Source of the DNA: Cordilura impudica
Lineage: Eukaryota > Arthropoda > Insecta > Diptera > Scathophagidae
Assembly: GCA_963682025.1 (NCBI GenBank)
Contig: OY821517.1
Span: forward strand, 339,199,644-339,263,643
DNA length: 64,000 bases
Direction of reading: 5' to 3'
Below are positions 53,335-64,000 of this stretch, one piece after another. Below the pieces are notes generated by a model. That model did no database searches. It had not been told where the DNA came from and saw only the letters and a list, made by a program, of their open reading frames with translations. The first letter of the stretch is position 1. Each line of letters starts with the position of its first letter. A program made the translations under genes and the position numbers.

Positions 53335-55645
53335 TGAAAAAAATAATTTTTTTAGGAAAAGGTACTTGTTAAGAAATTATACTTTTTTTAAGAAAAGGTA
53401 CTTTTTGAGAAAAAGTACTTCTTGAAGAAAAATTACTTTTTGTAGAAAAGGTAAATTTTAAAAAAGATACTTTTTTTAAGAGAAGGCACTTTTTTAAGTA
53501 AAACTATTTTAAGAAAAAGCACTTTTCTCAGAAAAGATAATTTTTGAAGAAAATGTACTTTTTAGAGAAACCGTATTTGTTATGAAGAGGTACCTTTTTA
53601 AGACAAGGTACTTTTTTAAGAAATGGAACTGCTTTAAGAAAATATACTTCTTTAAAAAAAGGTACTTTTTTAGAAAAGATATTTTTTTCAGAAAAAGTAC
53701 TTTTCTTAAGAAAACGTAATTTTTAAGGAAATTCACTTTTTTAAGAAAAGGTACTTTTTTAGAAAAGGTACTTATTTTTAGAAAAGGTACTTTTTTAAGA
53801 GAGGGTAACTTTTTAAGATAATATACTATTTTAAGAAAAGGTTATTTTTTAAGATTATTATTTTTTTTTAGGAAAAGATACTTTTTTAAGAAAAGATGCT
53901 TTTCTAAGAAAATATACCTTTAAAAAAGGAAAATTTTTAAGAAAAGATACTTTTTTAAGAAAGGTTTTTGTCTAAGAAAAAAAGTTACTTTATTTAGGAA
54001 ATGTACTTTTTTGTACCTTTTTAAGAAAAAGTACTTTTTGAAGAAAATATACTTTAAAAAAATTTAACTTTTTAAGAAAATGTACTTTTTAAGAAATGGT
54101 GCTTCTTTAAGAAAATATACTTTTTTTAAGAAAAGGTGTTTTTTCAGAAAAGGTACTTTTTTAAGAAAAGGTAATTTTTTAAGAAAAGGTACTTTTTTAA
54201 GAAAATGTGTTTTTTTAAGGAAAGATAACTTTTAAGAAAATATACTTTTTTAAGGAAAAGTTATTTTTTTAAGAAAATTATTTTTTTTTTTAAAGGTACT
54301 TTTTTAAGAAAATGTACTTTTGCAATAAAAGGTACTTTTTTAGGAAAAGATACTTTTTGAAGAAATTATGCTTTTCTAAGAAAAGGTACTTTTTAAAAAA
54401 AGGAAAATTTTTAATAAAGATACTTTTTTAAGAAAAGGTACTTTTTTGTACTTTTTGAAGAAAAAGTACTTTTTGAAGAAAATATACTTCAAAAAAATTT
54501 AACTTTTTAAGAAAATGTACTTTTTAAGAAATGGTGCTTCTTTAAGAAAATATACTTTTTTTAAGAAAATGTGCTTTTTCAGAAAAGGTACTTTTTTAAG
54601 AAAAGGTAATTTTTTAAGAAAAGGTACTTTTTTAAGAAAATGTGTTTTTTTAAGGAAAGATAACTTTTAAGAAAATATACTTTTTTAAGGAAAAGTTATT
54701 TTTTTAAGAAAATTATTTTTTTTTTTAAAGGTACTTTTTTAAGAAAATGTACTTTTGCAATAAAAGGTACTTTTTTAGGAAAAGATACTTTTTGAAGAAA
54801 TTATGCTTTTCTAAGAAAAGGTACTTTTTAAAAAAAGGAAAATTTTTATTAAAGATACTTTTTTAAGAAAAGGTACTTTTTTGTACTTTTTGAAGAAAAA
54901 GTACTTTTTGAAGAAAATATACTTCAAAAAAATTAACTTTTTTAAGACAAGGTACTTTTTTCAAGAAAGGGTAACTTTTTCAGAAAATATACTATTACAA
55001 AAAATGGTTAGTTTTAAAAAAAAATTCATTTATTTTTAAAAAGGTACTTATTTAAGAAAAGGTACTTTTTTAGGAAACGATACTTTTTTAAGAAAATATG
55101 CTTTTCTACGAAAAGTACTTTTTAAAAAAAAGGGAAATTTTTGAGAAAAAATACTTTTTAAGAAAGGTTCTTTTTTAAGAAAAAATTATAGTTTTTAAGA
55201 TAAGAAACGTTTTTGTGCTTTTTAAAGAAAAAGTACTTTTTGAAGAAAATATACTTTTAAAAAATGTAACTTTTTAAGAGAAGGTACTTTTTTAAGAAAG
55301 GTACTTTTTTAAGAATATGTACTTTTTTAAGAAAATGTATTTTTTTAAGAAAATATTCTTTTTTAAGAAAAGTACGTTTCTATGAAAAGGTATTTTCTTA
55401 GAAAAGGTACTTAAAAAAAATTAACTTTTTAAGATAAGGTACTTTTTAAGAAAAGATAATTTTTTCGGAATAGGTATTTGGTATAAGGTACGTAATTTTA
55501 AAGAAAATTTATTTTTTTAAGAGAATTCAATTTTTTAAGAAAAGGTGCTTATTGGAAAAGGTATTTAAGACAGTACTTTTTAAGAAGGTACTTTTTGAAA
55601 AAGGTATTTCTTTAAGAAAATATACTTTTTAAGAGAGGTACTTTA
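53335..55645 (+). repeat. GTAC hairpin minisatellite, block 5, with 435-bp higher-order repeat
   Basis: This is the longest block: 2.3 kb of AAAAGGTACTTTTTTAAGAA units in one orientation. Within it a 435-bp segment made of about 25 distinguishable units is tandemly repeated (54041-54475 and 54476-54910, with a third partial start). The copies keep the same unit-by-unit variants (for example CAAAAAAATTTAACTTTTTA, ATGGTGCTTCTTTAAG, TGAAGAAATTATGC). This is a higher-order repeat. Confidence 0.9.
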
Positions 55646-55914
55646 ATTCGTTATCTCTAAGATTTTATAAAATATCTAATCAGATACGGAGATGGCATTA
55701 ATAACTGAATTTAAAAAAGAGTTATGATGTTATACATGAGACCACACAAAAATAACTAAAATTTAAGCCCTCATGTTTTTGATTATGAATTTGAAGTGCA
55801 AAAGGGTGAATTTGGAGAGCAAATCCTGTAACATGAGACCACACAAAGCTATCTAAAATTTAAGCCCTCATTTCCTTAATTTAACTTTAACATAAAAGTG
55901 AATTTTATAAAAAA
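55646..55914. repeat. Array junction with a 97-bp tandem duplication
   Basis: Non-array sequence separates opposite-orientation GTAC blocks. CATGAGACCACACAAA...CTAAAATTTAAGCCCTCAT occurs at 55735 and again at 55832, a tandem duplication with a 97-bp period whose second copy is shortened. No coding sense. Confidence 0.6.
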
Positions 55915-56232
55915 ACTACCTTGAATAAAAAGTAATTTTTTAAAAAAAGGACATATTATAAAAAAGTACCTTTTATAAAAAAGTACCTTTTATAAAAAAG
56001 TACCTTTTATAAAAAAGTACCTTTTATAAAAAAGTACCTTTTATAAAAAAGTACCTTTTATAAAAAAGTACCTTTTATAAAAAAGTACCTTTTATAAAAA
56101 AGTACCTTTTATAAAAAAGTACCTTTTATAAAAATGTACCTTTTATAAAAAAGTACCTTTTATAAAAAAGTACCATTTATAAGAAATTACCTTTTATTAA
56201 AAGTACCTTTTATAAAAAGAAGTACCTTGTAT
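55915..56232 (-). repeat. GTAC hairpin minisatellite, block 6, homogeneous 17-bp array
   Basis: The unit AGTACCTTTTATAAAAA repeats with an exact 17-bp period from 55966 to 56170 (13 GTACC positions, one unit with T for A before the GTAC, one with CCATTT). This is far more uniform than any other block, so it was recently amplified or homogenised. The orientation is opposite to block 5. Confidence 0.93.
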
Positions 56233-57579
56233 AAAGTATAAAATGATCCCATTAATAATTTCTTTATTAATTTTTCTCAAATTTCAAACCTTCAAATATT
56301 TTCTGATTATGTTTTTTATCTTTAAAAAAATCGCTTTAAACAGATGTTAAAAAAATTTTATTTTCCTTTTTTCGCAATATAAAAACTAAAGAATTTGCAT
56401 ATTTTTTTGCAAAATATCCGTTACAAAAAAAATTTCTTTTAACATTTGCCGATATATTTCCCTCCATTATTACTTTTTATAAGCAAAATTTCCTTAAGAT
56501 TCTAAACGAATTTTATCTACACAATTAAATTAAAATCAATTTTAATTGAACTTCAATTTTCTATAACAACATTCGGAACCCTTATTTTTTGCATACTTAA
56601 TTTTTTTACCAATACTTAAGAAGAATAGAAATCAATAGAAATTTCACGCATTTATTATGGTTAAGCGAAAAAAAAAACAATCTTAATGTCTTAATATGCA
56701 AATGAGTTATAAGATTGCGTTGCAAAAAAAAATACGATCTTCAAAAGGATTTAAAATATTTGCATAACATTGGCACAAGTCATACACATACACGAACACA
56801 AACACATAAAATTGACTATGAAAAAAAATTATGCAAATTTCTTACAAAACGACTTTTTGCCAAAAACACACAATTAAAGAAAATAAACAATTTTTATTCG
56901 ATAAATGATTTATGTAAAACATAAAAACACACATACAAACATTAATAAAGGATATTGAATTGAATATTTATAAAATTTCTATAAGAATTCTGACAAAATC
57001 TTAAAATATTAACGGCTGCTTCATTTTTAACGTTTTTTTTTTACGCTTGATCGCAATATTCATAGAATTGATAGAAAAGATTTTTTTAGCAAAAGTTCAA
57101 AGTTGTTGATCATTAGCTGATTTTTTACTGTTTCATTATTTTTTTTTTTTTCTTAATCTAAGACATTTTAACGTTTTTTGTTTGAGATTTTCTTTTATTT
57201 TATATAAGGTTTTTTCATCATTTCATTGATTTTCTTATTGACAGCTGTAATAAATGATTAATGTTTATTTTGGGGAGTTTTGGGTTGACAGTTTCTATCA
57301 TGTTCAACATGTCGATCATCTGTTTACTCATTTAAAAAGTTGTCTTCGCAGACTCGAATATAATTGATGATTGTAGATTTTCACACTTGAAATTTCTATT
57401 ATTTTTTATTTACAAACTTGAAGAAAAACTAACATTTATGATTAATGGTTTTATTAAAAAAAAAAAAAAATCACAACACTGGTTTGTTATTGAATTTATT
57501 TAACTTCTAAAAGAATTCTTACAAATTAAATTATTCGCAAATATAATATATTCTTAGTAAAAAATGTTCGCTTCCAATT
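56233..57579. other. 1.35 kb AT-rich spacer, nothing recognised
   Basis: No element, duplication or credible gene was recognised between GTAC blocks 6 and 7. The 69-residue frame at 56715 is a Lys/Thr-rich translation of A-rich DNA. Confidence 0.3.
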
Positions 57580-58382
57580 AAAAAAAAGTTCTAAACAGTA
57601 CCTTTCATAATAAGGTACATTTTATATAACAAAATTTTTCCAAAAAGAACCTTTTTAAACAATGTTACTTTTTATTAAAATTTTTTGAAAACAATCCTTT
57701 GTAGAAAAAATAAATTAAAATTTCGATAAAAAGTACGTTTAATAAAAAAGAACCCTTAAACAAAAGTACCTTTTTTAAAAAATAAATCTTTTAGAAAACA
57801 AAATTTTTTAAAAAATCAGTACCTTTTCTGAAAAAGTAATTTAAAAAAAGTAACCTTTCTAAAAAAAGCAACTTTTCTAAAAAAAAGCACTTATTAAAAA
57901 AAGTACTTTTCTAAAAAATTCCTTTTTTAAAAAAGTATCTTTTTAAAAAAGTACCTTTTTAAGAAAGTATCTTTTTAAAAAGTACCTTTTATAAAAAAAA
58001 ATTACTTTTCAAAAACAGATTTTTTTCTAAAAACAAGTACCTTTTCCAAAATAGTAGCTTTTCTAAAAAAGTACTTTTTCAAAAAAGTACCTCCTATAAA
58101 AAAAGAAATTTTTATAAAAAAAAGAGTACCTATTCAAATAAAAAGTACCTTTTCGAAAAAGTTTTTTTTTTTATAAAAAAAGTACCTTTTCTAAAAAAAA
58201 TTCTTTTACTAAAAGGTACTTTTCAAAAAAAAAGTACCAATTATAAAAAAGCTGCTTTTGTAAAAACTGTACTTTATATTAAAAAGTGATTTTATAAAAT
58301 AATATTTTCTTAAAAACAGTATCTTTTCTAAAAAAGTACCTTTTCTAAAAAAGTACCTTTTCTAAAAATTAGAACCAATTAT
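57580..58382 (-). repeat. GTAC hairpin minisatellite, block 7
   Basis: Units such as AAAAAAGTACCTTTTCTAAA in the CC orientation, with variable length (15-20 bp). The array ends at the family 2 copy that starts at 58383. Confidence 0.85.
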
Positions 58383-58563
58383 TAACAAATAAGAGTGTAA
58401 AATTTACCGAATCTTTGATACCGTCAACCTGGGTTGTGCGTTTACATTAATATCTGGACTTATTCCACTATTTAAATCAAATATAAAGAAAATATTTGAT
58501 AAAGTAAACAATTTGATAAACTTAATTCAGAACAGGTATTGTATTACTTTACAATAGTGTAAA

Positions 58564-58731
58564 ATCGCTGTTGGTAATTTTCACTTAAAAATCTGATACA
58601 ACTATACAACTAAATTTGCTGTGTTTAATAAATGTTGTATCATAACATATCAGTCCCAAGTGAATGCCCGTATTTAAGCAAAAGAAAAAATAAATACAAT
58701 TTTATCAACGTAGATAATTAAAAAATAAAAA
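58564..58731 (+). repeat. Leader of a small intron-containing element
   Basis: GGTAATTTTCACTTAAAAAT, TGATACAACTATACAACTAA and TATCAGTCCCAAGTGAATGC match the inverted copy at 27180-27312. Here the leader runs without interruption into ATTAAAAAATAAAAA and then the ATG at 58732, showing what the split copy at 24-27 kb looked like before the composite inserted. Confidence 0.6.
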
Positions 58732-58855
58732 ATGGCAAATAACGCAAATACATCGGTCAGTTATTTTATATAAAAATTAATGTTTAATTAAAATATTCAT
58801 GTTTAATTAATTTTTAATATGCATTTTCTCCTTTCAGTCTCAACAAAACGCATGA
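58732..58855 (+). pseudogene. Gene head matching 23920-24109, two exons
   Basis: Exon 1 is MANNANTS (58732-58755), a GTCAGT donor follows, and a TTTCAG acceptor ends at 58837 (82-bp intron). Exon 2 starts SQQNA and hits TGA at once; the matching copy at 24 kb continues SHPKRIRLNPT instead, so this copy has a small indel. After about 58,900 I could not follow any frame. The pairing of the two copies supports a real spliced element gene, but the protein family is only a tentative SANT/MADF-type. Confidence 0.45.
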
Positions 58856-59415
58856 GTGTGTCAATGGCTATGTGTTCTAATATTGCGTTTTATTTTAGAA
58901 ACCAATAGCTCAAGTGTATTACAAGCGCTTCTGTAGGATGTGCCGAAATTCTGCTGGACGTAATCGCATAATATGGTTATATTTTTTGTCCACAAAGTAA
59001 TTTATGTTGTCACACTAATGATTTCGCCAATCATAGGTGAACGCTACGATGCGTCAGAAGGTGAATGAATCACATCCTTAAATGTTCTAAAAGTTTGTCA
59101 TCTTCCTCATCACCTAAAAATTGATTTAGTTTTAAAATAAAACTAAAAAATTATGTTCCACTGACTTGAATAAACCATTAATTTATCGAAGTTGTGTTTT
59201 TCAAATAAATAAATAATAAATTATTTGTCTTATTCACTTTAAGTTTTCATTTTATTTTTATTTACATATTTTTTGTTCTTGTTTCCATAAACTTAATTTT
59301 TTTTCTTTACTATTTGACGTTTTACAATATGACTGTTAACAACAAATGATTGTATTGTGTATTTTAATGCAACATACAGAATACAATACCAGTTGTGAAT
59401 TGCCCAAATACTAAA
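58856..59415. other. Interior of the insertion, nothing recognised
   Basis: These ~560 bases are less extreme in composition (GCTTCTGTAGGATGTGCCGA near 58930, AACGCTACGATGCGTCAGAA near 59040). They may be remnants of the element's coding region, but no domain could be read. Confidence 0.3.
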
Positions 59416-59746
59416 TTATTACAACAAACACACTGATGTTTAAACATTTTTTTAAGGTGTCTATGTATTTTAGGTCATATCTTGACACAATTATGCCCGA
59501 TTTACCCCATTTTATATACCAACCTTCTCGAAATCATTATTGCGAGCATTGCTATTCTAAGTTTACCCTTGTAGATGGTTTATTTTGAGAATGGGCGTGA
59601 TTTCAACAGACAGACGGACATCTCTACTCAACTCGAGTTGTTATAAGGATCAAGAATATATATACCTTATGGGGTCGCAAATTCATATTTCGATCCGTTA
59701 CAAATCGAATGACAAACTGATATATACCCAGTGGTGTGAAGGGTAA

Positions 59747-60655
59747 AAAAAGTACCTATTGTAAAAAAGTACTTTTTGTAAAAAGTACCTACATATATAA
59801 AGAGTATCTTTTCTATAAAAAAAATATTTTTTATAAAAAAGTACCTTTTATAAAAAATTACATTTTATAAAAAAGTACCTTTAATAAAAAAGTACCTTGT
59901 ACAAAAAAGTAACTTATATAAAAAATTCCGTTTTATAAAACGTACCTTTTCTAATAAGTATCTTTTTTTAAAAAGAAGTAAGTATGTACTTAAAAAAATT
60001 TTTCAAAAAAGTACCTTTTTAAAAAATATTTTTTTTACAGAAAACTAGTTTCTCTTAAAAAAAAAAAAAAAAAATTTCTTAATAGGTACTTTTTCTAAAA
60101 CATTACCTTTAAAAAAAATCCCTTTTTTTTAAAGTATGTTTTCAAAAAATACCTTTTCAAAAAAGTACCTTTTCAAAAAGTAACTTTTTTTAAAAAGTAC
60201 CTTTTTAATAAAATATATTTTATGAAAAAATACTTTAAAAAAATTACTTTTCAAAAAAAATACTTTTCCTGAAGAGAGTACATTTGGTAAAAAAAGGTAC
60301 CTTTTTAAAAAACAAGTACTTTTTTCAAAATATACCTTTAAAAAGTACAATTTAAAAAAATATGTATTATAAAAAAGTACTTCTTCTAAAAAAAAATAAC
60401 TTCTAAGAAAGTATTTATTGCTAAAAACGAAATACTTTTTTTAAAGAAAGTTTCCTTTTCTAAAAAAGTATATTTCTTTTAAAAGTATATTTTAAAAAAA
60501 GTACCTTTTTCAAAAAAGTACCTTTTAATAAAACAATTCCATTTTTTTTAAAGTACCTTTTCCAAAAAAGTAACTTTTATACAAAACTACTTCTTATAAA
60601 AAAGTTTTATTTTTAAAAAGTGCCTTTTTTAAAAAAAATACCTTTTCTCAACATA
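59747..60655 (-). repeat. GTAC hairpin minisatellite, block 8
   Basis: A degenerate array in the CC orientation (AAAAAAGTACCTTTTATAAA, then TTTTCAAAAAAGTACC). It continues block 7 across the family 2 insertion. The short Phe/Leu/Lys frame on the minus strand is repeat-derived. Confidence 0.85.
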
Positions 60656-62084
60656 AGTAATATGCAGAAAAAATCATTTCTTTTTGTTAACTGCACTCAA
60701 AAGCAATTTGAAATTTGAGACTGTCAACTCTATTTTATAAATTTCTTTGATTTTCATTATTATTAAACAAAAAGTGATTGATTATGTTGCAATATTAAAC
60801 CTTTACTTTGCAATATAAAAAATAGAAAATAAGATCATTACGCAATTTTCTTAAGATTTATAGCAAGAAGGGTTGCAAACATATCAAATTTCCTTAAATG
60901 TTTGCAGTTCCAAAGAAATTTTTTGGTTTTTATACAAAAAATGACAATTTTCTCCCAAAATATAATTGATGAATTAAGATTTTGTAATAATTTTCGCTCA
61001 TAAATTTCGCTGATTATTAAGCACAAGCAATCAGGAAGTAAAAGGATATTTTTAAATATGATGAGAAATTTTTGGCAAAAAAAGTAATTCAATACTTATA
61101 TGGACATGTTGTGAAAATTTTAATCCTTTTTTTGCAATATTTACAAACAAAACATAGAACATTTTTTATATTACAGAATTACAGAATTTCTCAAGTAGGA
61201 AGCGCAAGGATTTACGCAATCTTAAGCAAATTTCGAGTTTTATAAAAGTAAATAAAGGGTTGTTCCCTTTCAAGGAAATAGAAAGTGCATTTCATTTAAG
61301 ATTTTCTTTTTTTTTACCTAAACCCTTTTCTTTTCGTTTTAAGAAGAAAGGGTTCAATACTAGCAAATATGTTGTGTTATGATGCAACATGCAAAAATTG
61401 TTGCAGTACCCTTTTTTGCAATTTCTGTTTTTTTTTTTGCATTTCATTTGTTATTCTTAATTTAGATTTATTAACCATAAGGCTTTTTTGGAATTTACAA
61501 TATTTCCTTAAAGGACGGACACACGGTTAGATTAGATATTTGCGTAAAATCATTAGCTACAAAATTAATCCTTTTTCTTGACAGTATTGTAACAAACGGA
61601 GGTAGAACCGTTATCAAGAAATTCGATATGTGCAAATTATGCCACCGCCAAAATAAACGTGAGAAAAATTTCAAAATTTTTCGCACACCCTTTCCTTCAT
61701 ACTTTCTTTAGCGCAATAAGAAATTGCATAAATTTGCCAAGGCTTCAAATCTTAAAAGGTAGGCAGGCATATCGTGAAATTAGTGGATTATTAAAAAAAT
61801 TTTATGTTTTTATGACGATTCCTTTCGAAAATTTGCATATTTAAGATTGTTTTTAAATGATATATCACAACAATAATGAATTTTTAATTAAGGTTTTAAT
61901 TAAAATTATCAACATTATGCAAAATATCGAGTTTGCAAATCTATTTGTGTCACACAAAATTAAAGACAGAAATTTACATAATTTACAGCATCAATTTTGT
62001 ATTTGTATGGGAAAATTATTACGACCACAATTTCGATTTGACTTTAAAGTACAGCAATGCCTTATATGGCTTCAATTTTTCTAT
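60656..62084. other. 1.4 kb AT-rich spacer between two satellites
   Basis: No gene or known element was recognised. Its first part (60730-61080) is the diverged partner of 52130-52500. The 100-residue plus-strand frame at 61857-62159 runs into the satellite and has no recognisable domain. Confidence 0.35.
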
Positions 62085-64000
62085 GTAAAAAATATCTCAG
62101 AATCTGAGAATTTTTCTTTATTAACAATGTTTCAGAATCTGAAAATTTTTCTATACTAAAAATTTCTCAGAATCTGACAATTTTTCTGTATGAAATATGT
62201 CTCGGAATCTGAAAAATTTCCATATTAAAAATGTCTCAGAATCTGAGAATTTTTCTGAATGAAAAATGTTTCAGAATCTGAGAATTTTTCTTTATTAACC
62301 ATGTTTCAGAATCTGAAAATTTTTCTATACTAAAAATTTCTCAGAATCTGACAATTTTCCTATATGAAAAATGTCTCGGAATCTGAAAAATTTCCATATT
62401 AAAAATGTCTCAGAATCTGAGAATTTTTCTGAATGAAAAATGTCTCAGAATCTGAGAATTTACCCATATTAAAATTGGCTCAAAATCTGAGAAATTTTCT
62501 ATATGAAAAATGTTTCAGAATCTGAGAATTTTGCTATATGAATGAATAACGTCTCAGAATCGGAAAATGTTTCTATATGAAAAATGTCTCTGAATCTCAG
62601 AATTTTTCTATAGAAATCTGCGAACTTTTCTATATAAAAAATATCTGAGAATTTTTGTATCTGAAAAATGTCTCAGAATCTGTGAATTTCCCTATATTAA
62701 AAATGAATTAGAATCTGAGAATATTTCTATGAGAAAAATGTCTCCGAATACGAAAATTTTTCTAAATAAATCTGAAAATTTTCTATATGAAAAAGTCTTA
62801 GAATCTCACATTTTTTTATATGAAAAATGCGTCAGAATCTGAGAATTTTTCGATATAAATCTGAGAATTTTTCTATACGAAAAATGTTTTAAAATCTGAG
62901 AATATATGAATAATGTCTCAGAATCAGAAAATGTTTCTGTATGAAAAATGTCTCAGTATTTGAGAATTTTTCTATATGAAAACAGACTCAGAATCTGAGA
63001 ATTTTTCTATATAAATCTGAGAATTTTTCTGTATGAATAATGTCTCAGAATCAGAAAATGTTTCTGTATGAAAAATGTATCAGAATCAGTAAATGTTTCT
63101 ATATGAAAAATGTCTCAGTATATGAGAATTTTTCTATATGAAAAATATCTTAGAATCTAAAAAATTCCCTTATATTAAAAATGGCATAAAATCTGAGAAT
63201 ATTTCCGAATCTAAGAAAAATATTTTCGAATCTAAAAATTTTTCTATACAAAATATGTTTCAGTATCTGACAATTTTTCTACATGAATTTCCCTATATTA
63301 AAAATGGCTCAGAATCTGAGAATATTTCTATATGAAAAATGTCTCCGAATGTCTCAGAATATAAGAATTTTTCTATATGAAAAATGTCTCAGAATCTGAG
63401 AATTTTTCTATATTAAAAATCTCTCAGAATCAGCATCTCCTTCTATATGAAAAATGTATATGAGAATTTTTCATATAGAAAAATTAAAAAGGCCTGGGAA
63501 TTTTTCTATATGAAAAATGTCTCAGAAGCTGAGAATTTTTCTATATGAAAAATGTCTCAGAAGCTGAGAATTTTTCTATATGAAAAATGTCTCAGAAGCT
63601 GAGAATTTTTCTATATGAAAAATGTCTCAGAAGCTGAGAATTTTTCTATATGGAAAATGTCTCAGAATCTTAGAATTTCCCTATATAAAAATGTGTCAGA
63701 ATCTGCAAAAATTTTCTATAAGAAAAATGTCTCAGAATCTGAGAATTTTTCCATATGAAAAATGTCTCCGAATTTGAAAATTTTTCTTTATTAAAAATCT
63801 CTCAAAATCTGAGAATTTTCAATATGAAAAATATCTCCGAATCTGAGAATTTTTCTAAATGAAAAATGTCTTCGAATCTGAGAATTTTTCTATATTAACA
63901 ATGTCTCAGAATCTTAAAAATTTCTTGTATGAAAAGTGTCTCAGAATCAGAAAATTTTTCTATATTAAAAATGTGTCAGAATCTGAGAATTTTTATTTAT
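62085..64000 (+). repeat. 35-bp satellite made of two palindromes, open at the window end
   Basis: The unit is 35 bp: CTCAGAATCTGAG followed by AATTTTTCTATATGAAAAAT and GT. It joins two hairpins, CTCAGA-A-TCTGAG and TTTTTC-TATAT-GAAAAA. Roughly 50 units are present, most with point changes or partial deletions. A run of near-identical units with CTCAGAAGCTGAG occurs at 63520-63650. The array begins as scattered units after about 62085 and does not end within the window. It shares no unit with the GTAC array but has the same design of A-run, dyad, T-run. Confidence 0.92.

Larger units (their letters stand above)
58383..59746 (+). mobile_element. Family 2 dispersed repeat, copy opened by an insertion
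   Basis: The 5' end (AATAAGAGTGTAAAATTTAC, CGAATCTTTGATACCGTCAA) is at 58383 and the 3' end (ATATACCCAGTGGTGTGAAG then GGTAAAAAA) at 59746, with a GACAGACGGACATC block at 59612. GTAC array flanks both sides in the same orientation. Between about 58560 and 59415 lies foreign sequence containing the leader and gene head listed next. Confidence 0.6.

Noticed and set aside
55966..56186. Regular direct repeats that could suggest a CRISPR array
   Set aside because: There are no unique spacers, the 17-bp units abut, the context is an insect genome and no cas-like genes are present. The same holds for the 35-bp satellite at 62-64 kb.
1..64000. tRNA or rRNA genes
   Set aside because: I looked for GGTTCRAATCC-type B boxes and cloverleaf arms and for conserved rRNA words while reading, and saw none. 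A covariance-model scan would settle it.

Overview
The window is AT-rich, repeat-dominated eukaryotic DNA, almost certainly from a higher fly (Diptera; my guess is a calyptrate or other schizophoran, but the species cannot be read from the sequence). The basis is the mobile-element content: Tc1 and mariner transposons, Helitron-like elements with hairpin plus CTAG ends, jockey/I/RTE-like non-LTR retrotransposons, and short dispersed repeats carrying a (GTCC/GTCT)n block of the kind described as mini-me or DINE-1-like in Diptera. I found no convincing host gene, tRNA, rRNA or CRISPR array. Every coding trace I can support is a decayed transposable-element ORF, so this is probably intergenic, intronic or pericentromeric sequence.

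Layout. 1-11.9 kb: a 480-bp inverted-repeat element, a Tc1-like transposase fossil, a Helitron, pieces of a LINE, a pair of 400-bp inverted repeats about 3.3 kb apart, a LINE with RNase H, and four copies of the dominant ~790-bp dispersed repeat (called family 1 here). 11.9-13.6 kb: a Tc1 element complete from end to end, with TA duplication, but with a broken transposase. 15.2-20 kb: a degenerate hairpin minisatellite built on GGTACTTTTTTAAGAAAA, broken up by family 1 copies and by a terminal-inverted-repeat element that itself holds a family 1 copy and a Helitron. 20-27 kb: two copies of a composite element containing a GAAAAATAAA minisatellite, one of which splits a small intron-containing gene head. 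27-38 kb: four LINE fragments, a Harbinger-like element with an intact CTG duplication that carries only a SANT-type gene, and a self-nested MITE. 40-50 kb: Helitron, Tc1, mariner and family 1/2 copies, including a mariner that holds a LINE (itself holding a MITE) and a Helitron. 50-60.7 kb: long blocks of the same GTAC hairpin minisatellite in both orientations, with 17-bp, 107-bp, 435-bp and 1,039-bp duplication levels. 62.1 kb to the end: a 35-bp satellite made of two palindromes that runs off the window.

Nothing here acts as a pathway. What the features show together is order of arrival: hairpin arrays form the substrate, cut-and-paste and copy-and-paste elements land in them and in each other, and family 1 is probably among the most recent arrivals, since copies at 15.5, 19, 24.5 and 25.6 kb look nearly alike. 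The two satellite families and the composite minisatellite element are the parts least covered by element classes I know.
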